Shown: positions 44,296 to 56,447 of the stretch, piece by piece
Position numbering within the stretch: the first letter of the stretch is position 1
Layout: every line of letters starts with the position of its first letter
NCBI RefSeq assembly: GCF_018294505.1
Contig: NC_057811.1
Coordinates: 409,636,968-409,700,967, forward strand
Reading direction: 5' to 3'
DNA from: Triticum aestivum
Lineage: Eukaryota > Streptophyta > Magnoliopsida > Poales > Poaceae
Length of the DNA stretch: 64,000 nt
Position numbers and translations under genes: made by a program
Notes under the pieces: model-generated
What the model was told of the DNA's origin: nothing
The model's input: only the letters and a program-made list of their open reading frames with translations
The model's database searches: none

Positions 44296-45608
44296 GTGGC
44301 ATCATGAGCCAGGCCTATGCGTAGTTACTATGCACGAGTAGAACACAAAGCAGTTGTGGGCGTTGAGTTTGCCAATTCTTCTTGCCGCTACTAGTCGTTT
44401 CTTGTTTCGGCGGCATTGTAGGATGAAGCGGCCCGGACCGACCTTACACGTACGCTTACGTGAGACAGGTTCCACCGACTGACATGCACTAGTTGCATAA
44501 GGTGGCTAGCGGGTGTCTGTCTCTCCTACTTTAGTCGGAACGGATTCGATGAAAAGGGTCCTTATGAAGGGTAAATAGAAATTGGCAAATCACGTTGTGG
44601 TCATACGTAGGTAAGAAAACGTTCTTGCTAGAAACCTACAAACCACGTAAAAACTTGCAACAACAATTAGAGGACGTCTAACTTGTTTTTGCAGCAAGTG
44701 CTATGTGATGTGATATGGCCAGAAGATGTGATGAATGATATATGTGATGTATGAGATTGATCATATTCTTGTAATAGGAATCACGACTTGCATGTCGATG
44801 AGTATGACAACCGGCAGGAGCCATAGGAGTTGTCTTTATTATTTTGCATGACCTGCGTGTCATTGAATAACGCCATGTAATTTACTTTACTTTGTTGCTA
44901 AACGCGTTAGCCATACAAGTAGAAGTAATCGTTGGCGTGACGACTTCATGAAGACACAATGATGGAGATCATGATGATGGAGATCATGGTGTCATGCCGG
45001 TGACGAAGATGATCATGGTGCCCCGAAGATGGAGATCAAAGGAGCATGATGATATTGGCCATATCATGTCACTATTTGATTGCATGTGATGTTTATCATG
45101 TTTTTGCATCTTATTTGCTTAGAACGACGGTAGTAAGTAAGATGATCCCTTATAATAATTTCAAGAAAGTGTTCACCCTAACTGTGCACCGTTGCGAAGG
45201 TTCGTTGTTTCGAAGCACCACGTGATGATCGGGTGTGATAGATTCTAACGTTCGAATACAACGGGTGTTGACGAGCCTAGCATGTACAGACATGGCCTCG
45301 GAACACACGCAATACACTTAGGTTGACTTGACGAGCCTAGCATGTACAGACATGGCCTCGGAACACGGAGGACCGAAAGGTCGAGCATGAGTCGTATAGA
45401 AGATACGATCAACATGGAGATGTTCACCGATCTTGACTAGTCCGTCTCACGTGATGATCGGACACGGCCTAGTTGAATTCGGATCATGTTTCACTTAGAT
45501 GACTAGAGGGATGTCTATCTGAGTGGGAGTTCATTAAATAATTTGATTATATGAACTTAATTATCATGAACTTAGTCTAAAATCTTTACACTATGTATTG
45601 TAGATCAA
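44296..45608 (+). other. Untranslated leader of Copia-3
   Basis: A 1.3 kb non-coding region between primer site and gag. It holds a 39 bp direct repeat beginning TTGACGAGCCTAGCATGTAC at 45268-45306 and 45328-45366, and CACGTGATGATCGG words at about 45221 and 45449. In related elements this area carries RNA dimerisation and packaging signals; that role here is inference. Confidence 0.7.
44297..44310 (+). promoter_or_regulatory. Primer binding site of Copia-3
   Basis: TGGCATCATGAGCC starts two bases after the LTR. It resembles the initiator-Met tRNA site TGGTATCAGAGC used by most Copia elements, with changes. Confidence 0.7.
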
Positions 45609-48600
45609 ATGGCCCACGTTGTCCTCAATTTCAACGCGTTCCTAGAGAAAACCAAGCTGAAAGATGATGGCAGCAACTATACGGACTGGGTCCGGAACCT
45701 GAGGATCATCCTCATAGCAGCCAAGAAAGATTATGTCTTAGAAGCACCGCTAGGTGAAGCACCAATCCCTGAGAACCAAGACGTTATGAACGCTTGGCAG
45801 CAGCGTGCTGATGATTACTCCCTCGTTCAGTGCGGCATGCTTTACAGCTTAGAACCGGGTCTCCAAAAGCGTTTTGAGAAACATGGAGCATATGAGATGT
45901 TCGAGGAGCTGAAACTGGTTTTTCAAGCTCATGCCCGGGTCGAGAGATATGATGTCTCCGACAAGTTCTTCAGCTGTAAAATGGAGGAGAACAGTTCTGT
46001 TAGTGAGCACATACTCAGAATGTCTGGGTTGCACAACCGCTTGTCTCAGCTGGGAGTTAATCTCCCGGATGACGCGGTCATTGACAGAATCCTCCAGTCG
46101 CTTCCACCAAGCTACAAGAGCTTTGTGATGAACTACAATATGCAGGGGATGGAAAAGACCATTCCCGAGGTATATTCAATGCTGAAATCAGCTGAGGTAG
46201 AGATCAGAAAAGAACATCAAGTGTTGATGGTGAATAAAACCACTAAGTTCAAGAAGGGCAAGGGTAAGAAGAACTTCAAGAAGGACGGCAAGGGAGTTGC
46301 CGCGCCCGGTAAGCCAGTTACCGGGAAGAAGTCAAAGAATGGACCCAAGCCCGAGACTGAGTGCTTTTATTGCAAGGGAAGTGGTCACTGGAAGCGGAAC
46401 TGCCCCAAATATTTAGCGGACAAGAAGAAGGCCGGCAACACCCAAGGTATATGTGATATACAAGTAATTGATGTGTACCTTACCAGTACTCGTAGTAGCT
46501 CCTGGGTATTTGATACCGGTGCGGTTGCTCATATTTGTAACTCAAAGCAGGAACTACGGAATAAACGGAGACTGGCAAAGGACGAGGTGACGATGCGCGT
46601 CGGGAATGGTTCCAAGGTCGATGTGATCGCCGTTGGCACGCTACCTCTGCATCTACCCACGGGATTAGTTTTAAACCTCAATAATTGTTATTTAGTGCCA
46701 GCTTTGAGCATGAACATTGTATCTGGATCTCGTTTAATTCGAGATGGCTACTCATTTAAATCTGAGAATAATGGTTGTTCTATTTATTTGAGAGATATGT
46801 TTTATGGTCATGCCCCGCTGGTCAATGGTTTATTTTTGATGAATCTCGAACGTGATGTTACACATGTTCATAGTGTGAATACCAAAAGATGTAAAGTTGA
46901 TAACGATAGTCCCACATACTTGTGGCACTGCCGCCTTGGTCACATTGGTGTCAAGCGCATGAAGAAGCTCCATGCAGATGGACTTTTGGAGTCTCTTGAT
47001 TACGAATCATTTGACACGTGCGAACCATGCCTCATGGGTAAGATGACCAAGACTCCGTTCTCCGGAACAATGGAGCGAGCAACCAACTTATTGGAAATCA
47101 TACATACCGATGTGTGCGGTCCAATGAGTGTTGAGGCTCGCGGAGGATATCGTTATGTTCTCACTCTCACTGATGATTTAAGTAGATATGGGTATGTCTA
47201 CCTAATGAAACACAAGTCTGAAACCTTTGAAAAGTTCAAGGAATTTCAGAGTGAAGTCGAGAATCAACGTGACAGGAAAATAAAATTCTTACGATCAGAT
47301 CGTGGTGGAGAATATTTAAGTCACGAATTTGGTACACACTTAAGGAAATGTGGAATAGTTTCACAACTCACGCCGCCTGGAACACCTCAGAGAAATGGTG
47401 TGTCCGAACGTCGTAATCGCACTCTATTGGATATGGTGCGATCTATGATGTCTCTTACCGATTTACCGCTCTCATTTTGGGGTTATGCTTTAGAGACTGC
47501 CGCATTCACTTTAAATAGGGCTCCGTCGAAATCCGTTGAGACGACACCGTATGAATTATGGTTTGGGAAGAAACCTAAGCTGTCGTTTCTAAAAGTTTGG
47601 GGATGCGATGCTTATGTCAAGAAACTTCAACCTGAAAAGCTCGAACCCAAATCGGAAAAATGCGTCTTCATAGGATACCCTAAGGAAACTATTGGGTATA
47701 CCTTCTACCTCAGATCCGAAGGCAAGATCTTCGTTGCCAAGAACGGGTCCTTTCTAGAGAAGGAGTTTCTCTCGAAAGAATTGAGTGGGAGGAAAGTGGA
47801 ACTTGATGAGGTGATAGTCACCCCTTCCGAACCGGAAAGTAGCGCAGCGCGGGAAAATGTTCCTGTGGTGCCTACACCGACTGGGGAGGAAGTTAATGAT
47901 GATGATCATGAAGCTTCAGATCAAGTTACTGAACTTCGTAGGTCCACAAGGACACGTTCCGCACCAGAGTGGTACGGCAACCCTGTCCTGGAAATCATGT
48001 TGTTAGACAACGGTGAACCTTCGAACTATGAAGAAGCGATGGCGGGCCCGGATTCCGACAAATGGCTAGAAGCCATGAAATCCGAGATAGAATCCATGTA
48101 TGAAAACAAAGTATGGACTTTGACTGACTTGCCCGATGAGCGGCGAGCCATAGAAAACAAATGGATCTTTAAGAAGAAGACGGACGCAGATGGTAATGTG
48201 ACCATCTACAAAGCTCGACTTGTCGCTAAGGGTTATCGACAAGTTCAAGGGGTTGACTACGATGAGACTTTCTCACCCGTAGCGAAGCTGAAGTCCGTCC
48301 GAATCATGTTAGCAATTGCCGCATACTATGATTATGAGATATGGCAGATGGACGTCAAAACGGCATTCCTTAACGGCTTCCTTAAGGAAGAGTTGTATAT
48401 GATGCAGCCGGAAGGTTTTGTCGATCCTAAGAATGCTAACAAAGTATGCAAGCTCCAGCGCTCAATCTATGGGCTGGTGCAAGCATCTCGGAGTTGGAAC
48501 ATTCGCTTTGATGAGATGATCAAAGCGTTTGGGTTTACACAGACTTATGGAGAAGCCTGTGTTTACAAGAAAGTGAGTGGGAGCTCTGTAGCATTTCTCA

Positions 48601-49589
48601 TATTATATGTGGATGACATACTATTGATGGGAAATGATATAGAATTCTTGGAAAGTATAAAGGCCTATTTGAATAAGTGTTTTTCAATGAAGGACCTTGG
48701 AGAAGCTGCTTATATATTAGGCATCAAGATCTATAGAGATAGATCAAGACGCCTCATTGGTCTTTCACAGAGTACATACCTTGACAAGATATTGAAGAAG
48801 TTCAATATGGATCAGTCCAAGAAGGGGTTCTTGCCTGTATTGCAAGGTGTGCAATTGAGCACGGCTCAATGCCCGACCACGGCAGAAGATATAGAAGAGA
48901 TGAGTGTCATCCCCTATGCCTCGGCCATAGGGTCTATTATGTATGCCATGCTGTGTACCAGACCTGATGTAAACCTTGCCGTAAGTTTGGTAGGAAGGTA
49001 CCAAAGTAATCCCGGCAAGGAACACTGGACAGCGGTCAAGAATATCCTGAAGTACCTGAAGAGGACTAAGGATATGTTTCTCGTTTATGGAGGTGACGAA
49101 GAGCTCGTCGTAAAGGGTTACGTCGACGCTAGCTTCGACACAGATCTGGATGACTCGAAGTCACAGACCGGATACGTGTATATTTTGAATGGAGGAGCAG
49201 TAAGCTGGTGCAGTTGCAAGCAAAGCGTCGTGGCGGGATCTACATGTGAAGCGGAGTACATGGCAGCCTCGGAGGCAGCACAGGAAGCAGTCTGGATGAA
49301 GGAGTTCATTACCGACCTAGGGGTGATTCCCAATGCGTCGGGCCCGATGACTCTCTTCTGTGACAACACTGGAGCTATTGCCCTTGCGAAGGAGCCCAGG
49401 TTTCACAGGAAGACCAGGCATATCAAGCGTCGCTTCAACTCCATTCGTGAAAGTGTTCAAAATGGAGACATAGATATTTGTAAAGTACATACGGACCTGA
49501 ATGTAGCAGATCCGTTGACTAAACCTCTCCCTAGGGCAAAACATGATCAACACCAGGACGCAATGGGTGTTCGATTCATCACAATGTAA
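45609..49589 (+). CDS. gag-pol: Copia-3 gag-pol polyprotein (intact, 1326 aa)
   Basis: It is a single frame from ATG 45609 to TAA 49587-49589. The N-terminal gag (about residues 1-230) is of UBN2 type (YTDWVRNLRIILIAAKKDYVL). The zinc knuckle CFYCKGSGHWKRNC lies at about 251-264. The protease active site is WVFDTGA near 299. The GAG-pre-integrase region (YLWHCRLGHIGVKRMK) is near 437. Integrase DDE residues are in HTDVCGP (about 499), RSDRGGEY (about 563) and GVSERRNR (about 598). RT starts near 850, with YVDD at about 1000. RNaseH has YVDASFDTD (about 1172), TCEAEYMA (about 1217) and FCDNTGA (about 1250). The order protease-integrase-RT-RNaseH defines Copia. No stop, frameshift or missing catalytic residue is visible. 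How the gag to pol ratio is set is not visible in the frame; BARE-1 is known to use splicing. Confidence 0.97.
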   Translation: MAHVVLNFNAFLEKTKLKDDGSNYTDWVRNLRIILIAAKKDYVLEAPLGEAPIPENQDVMNAWQQRADDYSLVQCGMLYSLEPGLQKRFEKHGAYEMFEELKLVFQAHARVERYDVSDKFFSCKMEENSSVSEHILRMSGLHNRLSQLGVNLPDDAVIDRILQSLPPSYKSFVMNYNMQGMEKTIPEVYSMLKSAEVEIRKEHQVLMVNKTTKFKKGKGKKNFKKDGKGVAAPGKPVTGKKSKNGPKPETECFYCKGSGHWKRNCPKYLADKKKAGNTQGICDIQVIDVYLTSTRSSSWVFDTGAVAHICNSKQELRNKRRLAKDEVTMRVGNGSKVDVIAVGTLPLHLPTGLVLNLNNCYLVPALSMNIVSGSRLIRDGYSFKSENNGCSIYLRDMFYGHAPLVNGLFLMNLERDVTHVHSVNTKRCKVDNDSPTYLWHCRLGHIGVKRMKKLHADGLLESLDYESFDTCEPCLMGKMTKTPFSGTMERATNLLEIIHTDVCGPMSVEARGGYRYVLTLTDDLSRYGYVYLMKHKSETFEKFKEFQSEVENQRDRKIKFLRSDRGGEYLSHEFGTHLRKCGIVSQLTPPGTPQRNGVSERRNRTLLDMVRSMMSLTDLPLSFWGYALETAAFTLNRAPSKSVETTPYELWFGKKPKLSFLKVWGCDAYVKKLQPEKLEPKSEKCVFIGYPKETIGYTFYLRSEGKIFVAKNGSFLEKEFLSKELSGRKVELDEVIVTPSEPESSAARENVPVVPTPTGEEVNDDDHEASDQVTELRRSTRTRSAPEWYGNPVLEIMLLDNGEPSNYEEAMAGPDSDKWLEAMKSEIESMYENKVWTLTDLPDERRAIENKWIFKKKTDADGNVTIYKARLVAKGYRQVQGVDYDETFSPVAKLKSVRIMLAIAAYYDYEIWQMDVKTAFLNGFLKEELYMMQPEGFVDPKNANKVCKLQRSIYGLVQASRSWNIRFDEMIKAFGFTQTYGEACVYKKVSGSSVAFLILYVDDILLMGNDIEFLESIKAYLNKCFSMKDLGEAAYILGIKIYRDRSRRLIGLSQSTYLDKILKKFNMDQSKKGFLPVLQGVQLSTAQCPTTAEDIEEMSVIPYASAIGSIMYAMLCTRPDVNLAVSLVGRYQSNPGKEHWTAVKNILKYLKRTKDMFLVYGGDEELVVKGYVDASFDTDLDDSKSQTGYVYILNGGAVSWCSCKQSVVAGSTCEAEYMAASEAAQEAVWMKEFITDLGVIPNASGPMTLFCDNTGAIALAKEPRFHRKTRHIKRRFNSIRESVQNGDIDICKVHTDLNVADPLTKPLPRAKHDQHQDAMGVRFITM

Positions 49590-49608
49590 CTAGATTATTG
49601 ACTCTAGT

Positions 49609-49621
49609 GCAAGTGGGAGAC
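49609..49621 (+). promoter_or_regulatory. Polypurine tract of Copia-3
   Basis: GCAAGTGGGAGAC directly abuts the 3' LTR at 49622 and is the plus-strand primer for cDNA synthesis. The same word, in complement, abuts the Copia-2 LTR. Confidence 0.85.
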
Positions 49622-51332
49622 TGTTGGAAATATGCCCTAGAGGCAATAATAAATGGTTATTATTATATTTCTTTGTTCATGATAATTGTCTATTATTCAT
49701 GCTATAATTGTATTGTCCGGAAATCGTAATACATGTGTGAATACATAGACCACAACGTGTCCCTAGTAAGCCTCTAGTTGACTAGCTCGTTGATCAACAG
49801 ATAGTCATGGTTTCCTGACTATGGACATTGGATGTCATTGATAACGGGATCACATCATTAGGAGAATGATGTGATGGACAAGACCCAATCCTAAGCATAG
49901 CATAAAAGATCGTGTAGTTTCGTTTGCTAGAGCTTTTCCAATGTCAAGTATCTTTTCCTTAGACCATGAGATCGTGCAACTCCCGGATACCGTAGGAGTG
50001 CTTTGGGTGTGCCAAACGTCACAACGTAACTGGGTGACTATAAAGGTGCACTACGGGTATCTCCGAAAGTGTCTGTTGGGTTGGCACGGATCGAGACTGG
50101 GATTTGTCACTCCGTGTGACGGAGAGGTATCTCTGGGCCCACTCGGTAATGCATCATCATAATGAGCTCAATGTGACTAAGGCGTTAGTCACGGGATCAT
50201 GCATTGCGGTACGAGTAAAGAGACTTGCCGGTAACGAGATTGAACAAGGTATTGGGATACCGACGATCGAATCTCGGGCAAGTAACATACCGATTGACAA
50301 AGGGAATTGCATACGGATTGATTGAATCCTCGACACCGTGGTTCATCCGATGAGATCATCGTGGAACATGTGGGAGCCAACATGGGTATCCAGATCCCGC
50401 TGTTGGTTATTGACCGGAGAGGCGTCTCGGTCATGTCTGCATGTCTCCCGAACCCGTAGGGTCTACACACTTAAGGTTCGGTGACGCTAGGGTTGTAGAG
50501 ATATATGTATGCGGAAACCCGAAAGTTGTTCGGAGTCCCGGATGAGATCCCGGACGTCACGAGAGGTTCCGGAATGGTCCGGAGGTGAAGAATTATATAT
50601 AGGAAGTCCAGTTTCGGCCACCGGGAAAGTTTCGGGGGTTACCGGTATTGTACCGGGACCACCGGAAGGGTCCCGGGGGTCCACCGGGTGGGGCCACCTA
50701 TCCCGGAGGGCCCCGTGGGCTGAAAGTGGAAGGGAACCAGCCCTTAGTGGGCTGGGGCGCCCCCCTTGGGCCTCCCCCCATGCGCCTAGGGTTGGGAACC
50801 CTAGGGGGGAGTTCCCCCTTGCCTTGGGGGGCAAGGCACCCCTTCCCCCCCTTGGCCGCCGCCCCCCCCTTGAGATCCATCTCCAGGGCCGGCGCCCCCC
50901 CAGGGGGCCTATATAAAGGGGGGAGGGAGGGCAGCACACACAGCCTTGGGCGCCTCCCTCCTCCCCTGCAACACCTCTCTCTCTCTCGCAGAAGCTCGGC
51001 GAAGCCCTGCCGAGACCCGCTACATCCACCACCACGCCGTCGTGCTGCTGGATCTCCATCAACCTCTCCTTCCCCCTTGCTGGATCAAGAAGGAGGAGAC
51101 GTCGCTGCACCGTACGTGTGTTGAACGCGGAGGTGCCGTCCGTTCGGCACTCGGTCATCGGTGATTTGGATCACGGCGAGTACGACTCCGTCATCCACGT
51201 TCATTGGAACGCTTCCGCTCGCGATCTACAAGGGTATGTAGATGCACTCCTTTCCCCTCGTTGCTAGTAGACTCCATAGATGCATCTTGGTGAGCGTAGG
51301 AAATTTTTTAAATTATGCTACGATTCCCAACA
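49622..51332 (+). repeat. 3' LTR of Copia-3
   Basis: It is 1,711 bp, with the TATA box at 50910-50917. The first 1.2 kb looks identical to the 5' LTR. The differences are small indels in C- and G-runs (about 50836-50945) and one near the end. Confidence 0.95.
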
Positions 51333-54300
51333 ATCACAACAAGACTCTACGACTCAAAGTATTTATTCATTAGGCTCCGAGGAGCGAGATATTACAAACA
51401 TGGGTCTCATGACCCAAGATTCAGAGCATACAAGTCAAAGCACATGCGGAAGCTTAACATGTCTGAGTACAAACATCTACAAATGAAAAAGGCTGAGAAG
51501 CCTGACTATCTACCAGATCCTGCCGAGGGCACAAGATCGTAGCTGAGGTATCAAGCTAAACGTCGAAGTCCACACGGAACTACTAGCAAGACTGACGTCT
51601 CTCTGCAAAACATAAAATAGGCAAACGTGAGTATAAATGTACCCAGCAAGACTTACATCAGAACTATCTACATATGCATCGGTATCAATAAAGGGGTGGT
51701 GGAGTTTAACTGCAGCAAGCCAGCTTTGACTCAGTGGCTAACCTGAACTGCGACTACAAGTAACTCTTTTGAGGTGGCGCACACGAGTCCACATATTCAC
51801 CATACCAATACACCACTATGGATCCGCCCCCGTCTCCCTACGAGACCGCCATCTATAGCACTCACGCTTATCTTGCGCATTTTAGAGTATCCACTTTCAC
51901 TTGTCTATGAACTGTACAGGCAACCCATAAGTCCTTTACCACGGACACGGCTATTCAAATAGATAATGTTAACCCTGCAGGGGTGTACTTCTTCACACAC
52001 GCTCTCGCCACTTACCACCATGTACACATCGTGTATCTCGGCAACCTTCAAGCGGAAGCCTGGCGAGGGAGTTGGCCACGACCAGACTAACCACACAAGT
52101 CTCTAGTCCAGGTTTATCGCCTATTCGGGTTCCATCCGCAAGGAGATCCGGCCGGGATGTCGCTCACGGCCCCAAACGATGTGTGCAGGGTTCCCAAGCC
52201 CACCTCAACGGATGGATCTACGCTTGGTACACCGTGCCAGGGTGCCTAGTCTGTCCCAAGCCCACCTGTACCGGGTGCCACTTGGTAGACTACTAACACT
52301 ACCTACAAACACCAGAAACTAGTTGCAACTCCTGGACGGAGATCAGGTTGATTAATAAGTCGAGAGAGCTTGGAGCGCCCGGAGCCCAATGTGTGGTAGT
52401 AACTGTTCATGGATCACAAACACAGAACTCAGTTCCTGAGGATGGCTGCAATGAGACAACCCACCATGTACTCCTACATGGCCTCTCACCGCTACCTTTA
52501 CCAAATCGTGTTCACACACTTAGCTCTCAATAGTAGGACATGTTCACCACATTCCAATTCATCCCCGATGAATCAGACCTGACTCGACTCTAAGCAATAG
52601 CATGCATGACAAACAAGCATGAATGAGTAGGCACAACAGGGCTCAAATAACTCCAACTCATGCTAGTGGGTTTCATCTATTTACTGTGGCAATGACAGGT
52701 CATGTAGAGGAAGGGGTTCAACTACCGCAGCATGTAATAGTTGAAACGTTGTTGTCCTAATGAAGTAAAAGAGAGCAGGAGCGAGAGAGTGGGATTGTAT
52801 CGGAACGAACAAGGGGCTTTTTCTTGCCTGGCACTTCTGACGATAGAATAGTTCTTCATCGGTGTCATCGATCTCATCGTCGGAACACGTCTACCGAGGG
52901 GGAACAACCACCGGCAAACAAGAGGGAACATAATCAATGCAATGCAACAATATGATGCATGATCATGACATGGCAATATGCTGTGATTTGAGCTAATACA
53001 ACTAACAGCGAGTTAAATGAAGTTGGTTTGAATGCAAGATTCAAATTCAAACTCCATATGTGATTATTCAAATGCCATTTAATAGATTTGACCTGATCAG
53101 CAGGCATAAGTTGCTCAAACATGCATGAAAATGGTACATATGGATAGATTTGATTTTTCTGATAATTTTTCATATATAAATTATTTCATTCTGAGCTACG
53201 GTTGATTTTCTATGATTTTTAGAAGTTTTAACTATTTTCTGGAATTTCCTGATTATTTAGAAATAAACTAATTCCAGAAAACGTATTACTGCGTCAGCAC
53301 TACATCAGCATGACATAAGCGGGTCAACGGTGCAGCCTAGGTCAAACTGACCAGTGGGTCCCGCGTGTCAGTAGCTAAACTAAATTAGCTAGGTTTAGTT
53401 AATCCTAATCTAGGTTCAGGGCGGCCCCACCTGTCATTGAGCCAGGGGAGGTCAAATCCCTTGGTCAACTGGGGCTAACGCGCCGGCGTTTAGCCGGCGG
53501 CGGTAGCAGACACGATGGAGGGCGCGGGATTTGCACCCCGGCGACCAAAAGGACGGCGGAGGCCATCTACGGGGAGCTGGAGGTGCCCCGCTTCCATTGG
53601 TGGTGGTGGTTGGTCCAGAGGTGGCCGGAATCGTCGCCGGCGACGACGTTGGCGGCTGCCGGAGCTCGGGTGAGCTTGGGTCGTCACTACAATGAGCATG
53701 GAGGCGCGGGGTTAGCACCTACATGCTCTACATGGTGCGGCGAGCAAGGTGGACATGACGGCCAGGCCGTTGCATGGTCGGAGTCACGCCGGCGGTGAGC
53801 ACAGGCGGCGGCGGGTGCGGGTGAGCTCGGTGCGGTGCATACGGTGCACGAGAGAGGTAACGGAGAGGGGGAGGACGGAGCAGGGCTCACGGCGATCGCA
53901 GCAGGCGTCGAAGCGGGCTCGGGGAAAGCCGGAGCTGAGTGGGGCGGCGATGGCGATCTCGGCGGACCGAGGTTGAAGAAGACGGCGGGGACGGCGATTC
54001 GGGGCTTCCGGCGTTGCTTGGATTGGTGCAGAAGGCGTAGGCAACGGTGGCGGGGCTCGTGGACAGGTCAGTGAGGCAAGGGGGAGGCGGTGGCCATGGG
54101 GAACGGCGACGGTGGCGACGAGCTCCGCTCGGTGGTGCACACGAGAGGGGAGCAGAGGAGGGGTTGGGGTCCAGGGGGAGAGAGGAGAGGTGCAGGGGGG
54201 CGAGGGGGAGTGCGTGGCACTCGGGGCTGGCTCCAGAAGCGGCGGAAGCAGGAGGTGGCTCGGGCGCGTGCCGGCGCGCGGTGGCCACACGCCCTCGCCT

Positions 54301-56249
54301 ACTGGCGCGAGGGGGAAGGCGACAGGGAGGCGCTGGTGGGCTGGGCTGTCCAGCTGGGCCGCCAGGTGGGCTGCAACAGGTGCAGAAAGCTGGGCCAGGT
54401 AGGTTTTTTTCTCTCTCTCTCTGCTTTCTGTCTTTTATTTATTCAGTTTGTTTGATTTGGTTTAACTACCAAATCACTTTATAAACTTCTGAAATTCAAT
54501 ATGTGGACTTAGGGAACTAGTCCAGAGCCACATACCAACTTTCACAATTATTGGACCAATATTTAGTATATAATAAATATAAGTCCAATGCAAATAATTA
54601 TTGGATTAGCTCAAACTCCAAAAATAAATATTTCTGAGATTCCAAAAACACTGGTTTGAATTTTACCTCTTTCCAATATTTTCACAGAATAACAGGAACA
54701 TTTTTTGGGACTTATTTGAGAAGATTTAAATGTTGACCATTTTAAAAGGTTTCTGAGGCTTTGAAAATTCCCTCAATTCAAATTTCAGAATTTAGACATG
54801 ATGATCATGCAAGGACAAGCAAAGGCTAAACTAGGGTTGTGAGAACTCACCCCCACTAAACAAGAATCTCGTCCCGAGATTCAAGTCGTGAGGTAAGAAG
54901 ACAGAGGGACACAAGCTAGTACAATCTTCACGATCCAGATGCCTTTCTCGAGGATGTTGATTCATTGCATCACCTTGATCTCGACGTCTTGCTTTGAGAA
55001 CTACATCCAACATGACAACGAGAAGAAACGGAGAATTTTAGAAGAATCGATCTTCTTGAGGTTCGAGCAACTTAGGGTCATCTTAATGATCACAAGATCA
55101 ACTCACGGAATGAGACATAGAAACATCTCTGGAGCTGAGAGGGAAAACATGCATCAGGAGGGACAGAAGAAATAATTTGATGAGGGTTTCAAAGTAGCGA
55201 GGAAACAATTATCATGATCCCATAACAGGGCACCTTGGGAGAGGTGACTCGTAAAATTATTCCCTTAAGTGGCAAAAAGAATTACTTTTGATACAGAGAT
55301 CATTGGAACTCTCTATACCAGCCTAAGGAAATTCACAAACGACCGTTTGAAGGAGTTCGGAAGAACGGCACACTCGGACTAGAATGGATGATGTGGACTA
55401 CCTTGTTGAAGACAACGAAATGGATGATTTTTGCTTATCATCGGAAATGGACGGGACTCATGGTAAGTCCACCTTTCAAGATGAACCTGGACAGCAACTG
55501 CTGAGAAGGGCAGCCCATGGAAAATTGGCACGATGGGATGCAAGCTGGGAACAAAATGCAAATGTTGGGAATGTTCCAACCATCATATCTGCCCGAGATT
55601 CAGATCTGGTTGGTGTCAGGATATTCCAGACTCATCAAGTCTAGAAAGAAAAATGAAAGTTTGCAACACAAATCGACGAAATGATGTTGCGAGATTCTCG
55701 GGGAATGAACTACGATAGCAAGCTCCAAAACATGAGCTGGTGTTGCTACACGCATGTGAACACGCTGTCCCAGACAAGCATGACCACGTAGTAGTCCTAT
55801 AATAAAACACTATCGAGTTCTGGTTAGGAACCATCATTGAGGATATCGAAGTCCTTTTATAAGCCCGGGTTTGCTCTTAAGAAGGAACTTCTTCTCCTTG
55901 AACAAATCAATCAGTGGCTTGGTGTGCTAGGAAATACATATGGAATGAAGATGATCAGTCTATCAGACCATAGAATACTTCGCACGTGCATGACTGACTT
56001 GGGACGATTTCAGAGGAAGCAAAAACAAGTTTTCTCGAGTTCACGGCGACAACTTGCATCAAATGCACATGAGTTAGAGGAAGTCACTTCTTTCATCCAA
56101 ATGTATACCCCATGAATGGAACACGAAGGCAATGCTTAAAAAGTTTCCAACACTATTTAATGTTCAACATGAATCATGGACGAGATAAAATGTTGCTGAT
56201 GGGCTCAACAACAAGTCATTGGGATTTCCATATAACTGGAATTCCACAA

Positions 56250-56447
56250 TTATGTGAACATGGTGATAGCACTGGGCAGATCCAAGGATATAATGGTGCA
56301 TGCTCGAGGGGTCAACCACGAGTAAGACAACATTACGAATATCGTTGGTTCTAACTTGATTTGACGATAGCCCATACTCAAATCAAAGTTTTTATAAGAC
56401 AATAGGTCGAACAACTGATCACAGGGACCAATCGATGAAGATATCAT
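56250..56447 (-). pseudogene. Possible fossil Gypsy RT piece in the LARD
   Basis: Minus-strand translation gives CDQLFDLL...FDLSMGYRQIKLEP. This resembles the RT stretch DLFDQL...KIDLRSGYHQI of chromovirus-type Gypsy elements, with about nine residues lost. The catalytic YxDD is not found downstream. It suggests that the LARD came from an autonomous Gypsy element by decay. The match is short and may be overread. Confidence 0.4.

Larger units (their letters stand above)
42582..51332 (+). mobile_element. Copia-3: intact BARE/Angela/WIS-type retrotransposon
   Basis: The 8,751 bp element is flanked by the exact duplication ATCAC (42577-42581, 51333-51337). LTRs of 1,714 and 1,711 bp are nearly identical. 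It has a primer site, a 1.3 kb leader, one uninterrupted gag-pol frame and a polypurine tract. It interrupts the left LTR of the LARD; the right LARD LTR shows the empty site (GGCATCACAACAAG at about 58874). All parts needed for autonomous movement are present, so it could be active or was so recently. Confidence 0.96.
41967..54844 (-). repeat. 3' LTR of LARD, split by Copia-3
   Basis: Pieces 41967-42581 and 51338-54844 match 58267-62365 in order. The internal-side end has changed from the expected TGTCAC to TCTCAC on the minus strand. The long frames in the GC-rich part (53450-54400) are not conserved as proteins between the two LTRs, so I do not call genes here. Confidence 0.88.

Noticed and set aside
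45268..45366. Two 39 bp direct repeats that might suggest a CRISPR-like array
   Set aside because: There are only two copies inside a plant retrotransposon leader; nothing else fits CRISPR.
53450..54490. Long GC-rich open frames on both strands in the LARD left LTR (up to 168 codons)
   Set aside because: They lie inside an LTR and have Arg/Pro/Gly-rich composition typical of chance frames in GC-rich DNA; the frames are not conserved as one protein against the sister LTR (61020-62005).
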